From Leadbetterella sp964489955 (GTDB taxonomy: Bacteria > Bacteroidota > Bacteroidia > Cytophagales > Spirosomataceae): a stretch of DNA of 64,000 bases. The notes under the pieces are model-generated. The model was given only the letters and a program-made list of their open reading frames with translations. It had not been told where the DNA came from and did not search any database. The position numbers and the translations under genes are program-made. The stretch spans positions 1 through 64,000 of the forward strand of contig CAZBAV010000001.1 of assembly GCA_964489955.1 (NCBI GenBank). The letters run 5' to 3'. Positions within the stretch are counted from its first letter, which is position 1; each line of letters opens with the position of its first letter. Of this stretch, positions 63,001-64,000 are shown piece by piece.

Positions 63001-64000
63001 GCTGTTAGCAATGGTTCAGGTGCCGAAGTACAGCGTCCTCTAGCCACGGTGGTAATTGGCGGACTACTTTTTGCTACTTTTCTCACGCTTTTTGTCTTAC
63101 CCATTTTGTATGTTTTGGTAGAGAATTTTAAGAAACCAAAGCTAAATAAGGCTCTGCTTGTTCTGCTTTTGGGAGGTTTTGCTGCCAATGCACAGCAGCC
63201 TATTACTCTGGACGAAGCTATAAGTACCGCTATACAGAATAGTTTGGTTACGAAAAATGCAAGTCTTCAAGCCGAATATAGAGATAAATTAAAGAATAGT
63301 TATTTGAATATTGGACAAACTCAGTTCAGTGCGGAATACGGACGACTTGATGGTGTTACCCCCGATAATCGTTTTGGGGTGTCGCAGAGTTTTAAACTAC
63401 CGAAAGCTTATGCCAAGAAGAAAGAAGTTCTATCCAGAGAATGGCAACAAGCAGTACTGAACCAAAATCTTACTCAAATACAGGTTAAAAAAGCAGTAAG
63501 TGAGGTGTTTCAACATCTTTTGGTTTTGCAAGAGAGAAAAAAAATACTTTTAAAGGCAGATTCGCTTTTTCAGGAATTTTCTGTTTTATCTGATAAAAAA
63601 TTGCAACTGGGAGAGGCTAATCTATTGGAGTCTTCTACAGCAAAAATCCAAAAAGAGCAGTTGCAAACGCAATTAGCGGCTTTGGAAAATGATTGGTTAA
63701 TAAGTCTTTTGGAATTACAACTTCTTATGAACTCCGATGTTCCGCATGTACCTATTTCAGACTCGCCTAGGTTGGAGTTAAATCTCGGATCTGCTACGCA
63801 GGACCATCCCGAATTACAGAATTTGTTTAAGCAAGTGGAGATAGAAAAAGCCCAAGTAGAATGGGAGAAAACCAAGCTTTTGCCCGAAGTATCGCTTGGG
63901 TATTCTAACCAAACACTGAAGGATCTGAATAGCAACCGATTTAGCTCTGTGCAGGCAGGTGTTTCTATTCCCTTATTTACCAAAAGCCAAAAAGCCCAGG
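60034..64000 (+). CDS. czcA: CzcA-type heavy-metal RND pump fused to a TolC-like outer-membrane factor (runs off right edge)
   Basis: Open for 1322 codons from the ATG at 60034. Residues 1-1030 are a full HME-RND permease: LPIDAQPDITTNQVQV at the start, GALDFGLIVDGAVIIVE with Asp401, Asp407 and Glu414, equivalent to the CzcA residues Asp402, Asp408 and Glu415 for divalent cations (Zn, Co, Cd). After the last span a second hydrophobic stretch (about 1037-1055, ALLVLLLGGFAANA) resembles an uncleaved signal peptide, followed by an outer-membrane-factor domain (ITLDEAISTAIQNSL). The fusion ties the inner pump to its own exit duct. Confidence 0.92.
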   Translation, partial: MLNNIIRFSLRNKLIIGLFTIGLVILGVYEATKLPIDAQPDITTNQVQVITVAPSFGAADIERLVTIPIELANSNISGVTEIRSFNRFGLSLVTIVFDDKTDVYWARQQVAERLVQVKDQIPDGIGNPELGPISTGLGEIFQYVVRAKKGFEAKYNETQLRTIQDWVIRRQLLGTQGVAEVSSFGGKLKQYEIAVTPQKLQAFGLNIKEVFDAVETNNQNTGGAYIEKAETVLFIRTEGLIGSIEDIKNIAVRYTSSGSPVLVKDVAEVKIGYATRYGAMTYNDQGEVSGAIVLMLKGENANKVIKNIKERLTEIEKTLPEGVVIEPFLDRAKMVNNTIKTIETNLLEGALIVVFILILFLGNLRAGLLVASVIPLSMLFAIIMMNIFGVGGNLMSLGALDFGLIVDGAVIIVEAVLHQLSKHRHFAGMDRKGMDDQIYDSSTKMVNSAVFGQIIILVVYLPIFTLKGIEGKMFIPMAQTVVFALVGAFILSLTYVPMMSALVLKVPNKESISDKYMAKVEAFHHKYLFKSLKFSKPILLAVLLLFGGAVFVLSRMGGEFVPSLEEGDFAVEMRILPGSNINTTIKETNKAASILLSQFPEVEKVVTKIGSAEIPTEPMPMDAGDMIVVLKPKKQWTSAKTFPELSEKMSKALEVIPGLTTGFQFPVQMRFNELMTGARQDVVVKIFGEDLDNLVKYAHQLGGLISKVPGAQDLYIEPLIGAPQVVVNYDRAALSRYKLSVEAVNRIVNSAFAGQSAGVVFEGERRFEVMVRMDEEQKNDIEDIRGLLVPTPGGIQVPLHQIASVEYTSSPNQIQREDTKRRIVVGFNVRGRDVQSIVQELQEKVEKNIKLDTSYTITYGGTFENLNEAKARLGVAVPISLALIFLLLFFSFRSVKYSLLIYTAIPLSAIGGVYFLALRGMPFSISAGVGFIALFGVAVLNGIVLVAEYNRIKQGEGLNAVQTVLKGTRVRLRPVLMTAFVASLGFLPMAVSNGSGAEVQRPLATVVIGGLLFATFLTLFVLPILYVLVENFKKPKLNKALLVLLLGGFAANAQQPITLDEAISTAIQNSLVTKNASLQAEYRDKLKNSYLNIGQTQFSAEYGRLDGVTPDNRFGVSQSFKLPKAYAKKKEVLSREWQQAVLNQNLTQIQVKKAVSEVFQHLLVLQERKKILLKADSLFQEFSVLSDKKLQLGEANLLESSTAKIQKEQLQTQLAALENDWLISLLELQLLMNSDVPHVPISDSPRLELNLGSATQDHPELQNLFKQVEIEKAQVEWEKTKLLPEVSLGYSNQTLKDLNSNRFSSVQAGVSIPLFTKSQKAQ

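Overview
The window looks like a chromosomal segment of a pigmented member of the Bacteroidota, most likely a Cytophagales relative. Reasons: a flexirubin-type pigment locus, a tyrosine ammonia-lyase very close to the Flavobacterium johnsoniae type, OmpA/PorT-like small barrels, WG-repeat and DUF3667-type sequences, a fused RND/outer-membrane-factor metal pump, and promoters of the Bacteroidota form TTTG-N19/20-TAnnTTTG. Base composition is moderate to low G+C. No tRNA, rRNA, CRISPR, phage or intact insertion sequence was recognised. Two runs of exactly 10 N (9675-9684, 32352-32361) are assembly gaps, each inside a gene.

Layout. 1-2600: partial isoaspartyl peptidase/asparaginase and a small outer-membrane barrel (minus), then radA (plus). 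2897-26545: about 23.6 kb of tightly packed plus-strand genes, many overlapping by 4-26 bases, that build and export an aryl polyene-dialkylresorcinol pigment. They encode darA/darB, three hotdog dehydratase-like proteins, a BtrH-like acyltransferase, an ABC-2 exporter, a thioesterase, three ketosynthase-type proteins plus a half-ketosynthase, an ACP, a polysaccharide deacetylase, a LolA-like carrier, lipoproteins, a GT2-DUF2062 protein, a giant MMPL-acyltransferase fusion, a CrtI-like oxidoreductase, a C45-type lipoprotein acyltransferase and an aryl-acid ligase. 26514-34181 (minus) holds a phosphopantetheinyl transferase, purine nucleoside phosphorylase, rpmB, then the second pigment block: acyltransferase, ACP, ketosynthase, ketoreductase, a WG-repeat protein and tyrosine ammonia-lyase. 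A halogenase-like flavoprotein is divergent at 34316.

How the pigment genes fit together (inference from known aryl polyene, dialkylresorcinol and flexirubin chemistry): the ammonia-lyase makes 4-coumarate; the ligase activates it and it is loaded on an ACP primed by the phosphopantetheinyl transferase; ketosynthase/chain-length-factor, ketoreductase and a dehydratase heterodimer extend it to the polyene; DarB and DarA make the dialkylresorcinol; an acyltransferase (BtrH-like, C45-like or LPLAT) joins the two by an ester; the halogenase-like enzyme decorates a phenol ring; MMPL, LolA-like and lipoprotein components place the pigment in the outer membrane. The most notable detail is that the three hotdog proteins carry complementary halves of the FabZ His/Glu pair.

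35605-64000: housekeeping and accessory genes. These are a secreted hypothetical, GtrA, an M23 peptidase, pssA, a metallo-beta-lactamase-fold hydrolase, a 1226-residue sensor kinase, YtxH, a TrkH/TrkA potassium system, a serine hydrolase, a PorV-like protein with an HhH-barrel partner, an AAA ATPase, a DinB-like protein, DUF808, a degraded DUF3667 gene, a GH3/serine-hydrolase fusion, and, running off the right edge, a CzcA-type pump fused to its outer-membrane factor. Just before that pump lies a roughly 210-base nested inverted-repeat element with three internal TACGCT repeats, which no annotated gene explains.
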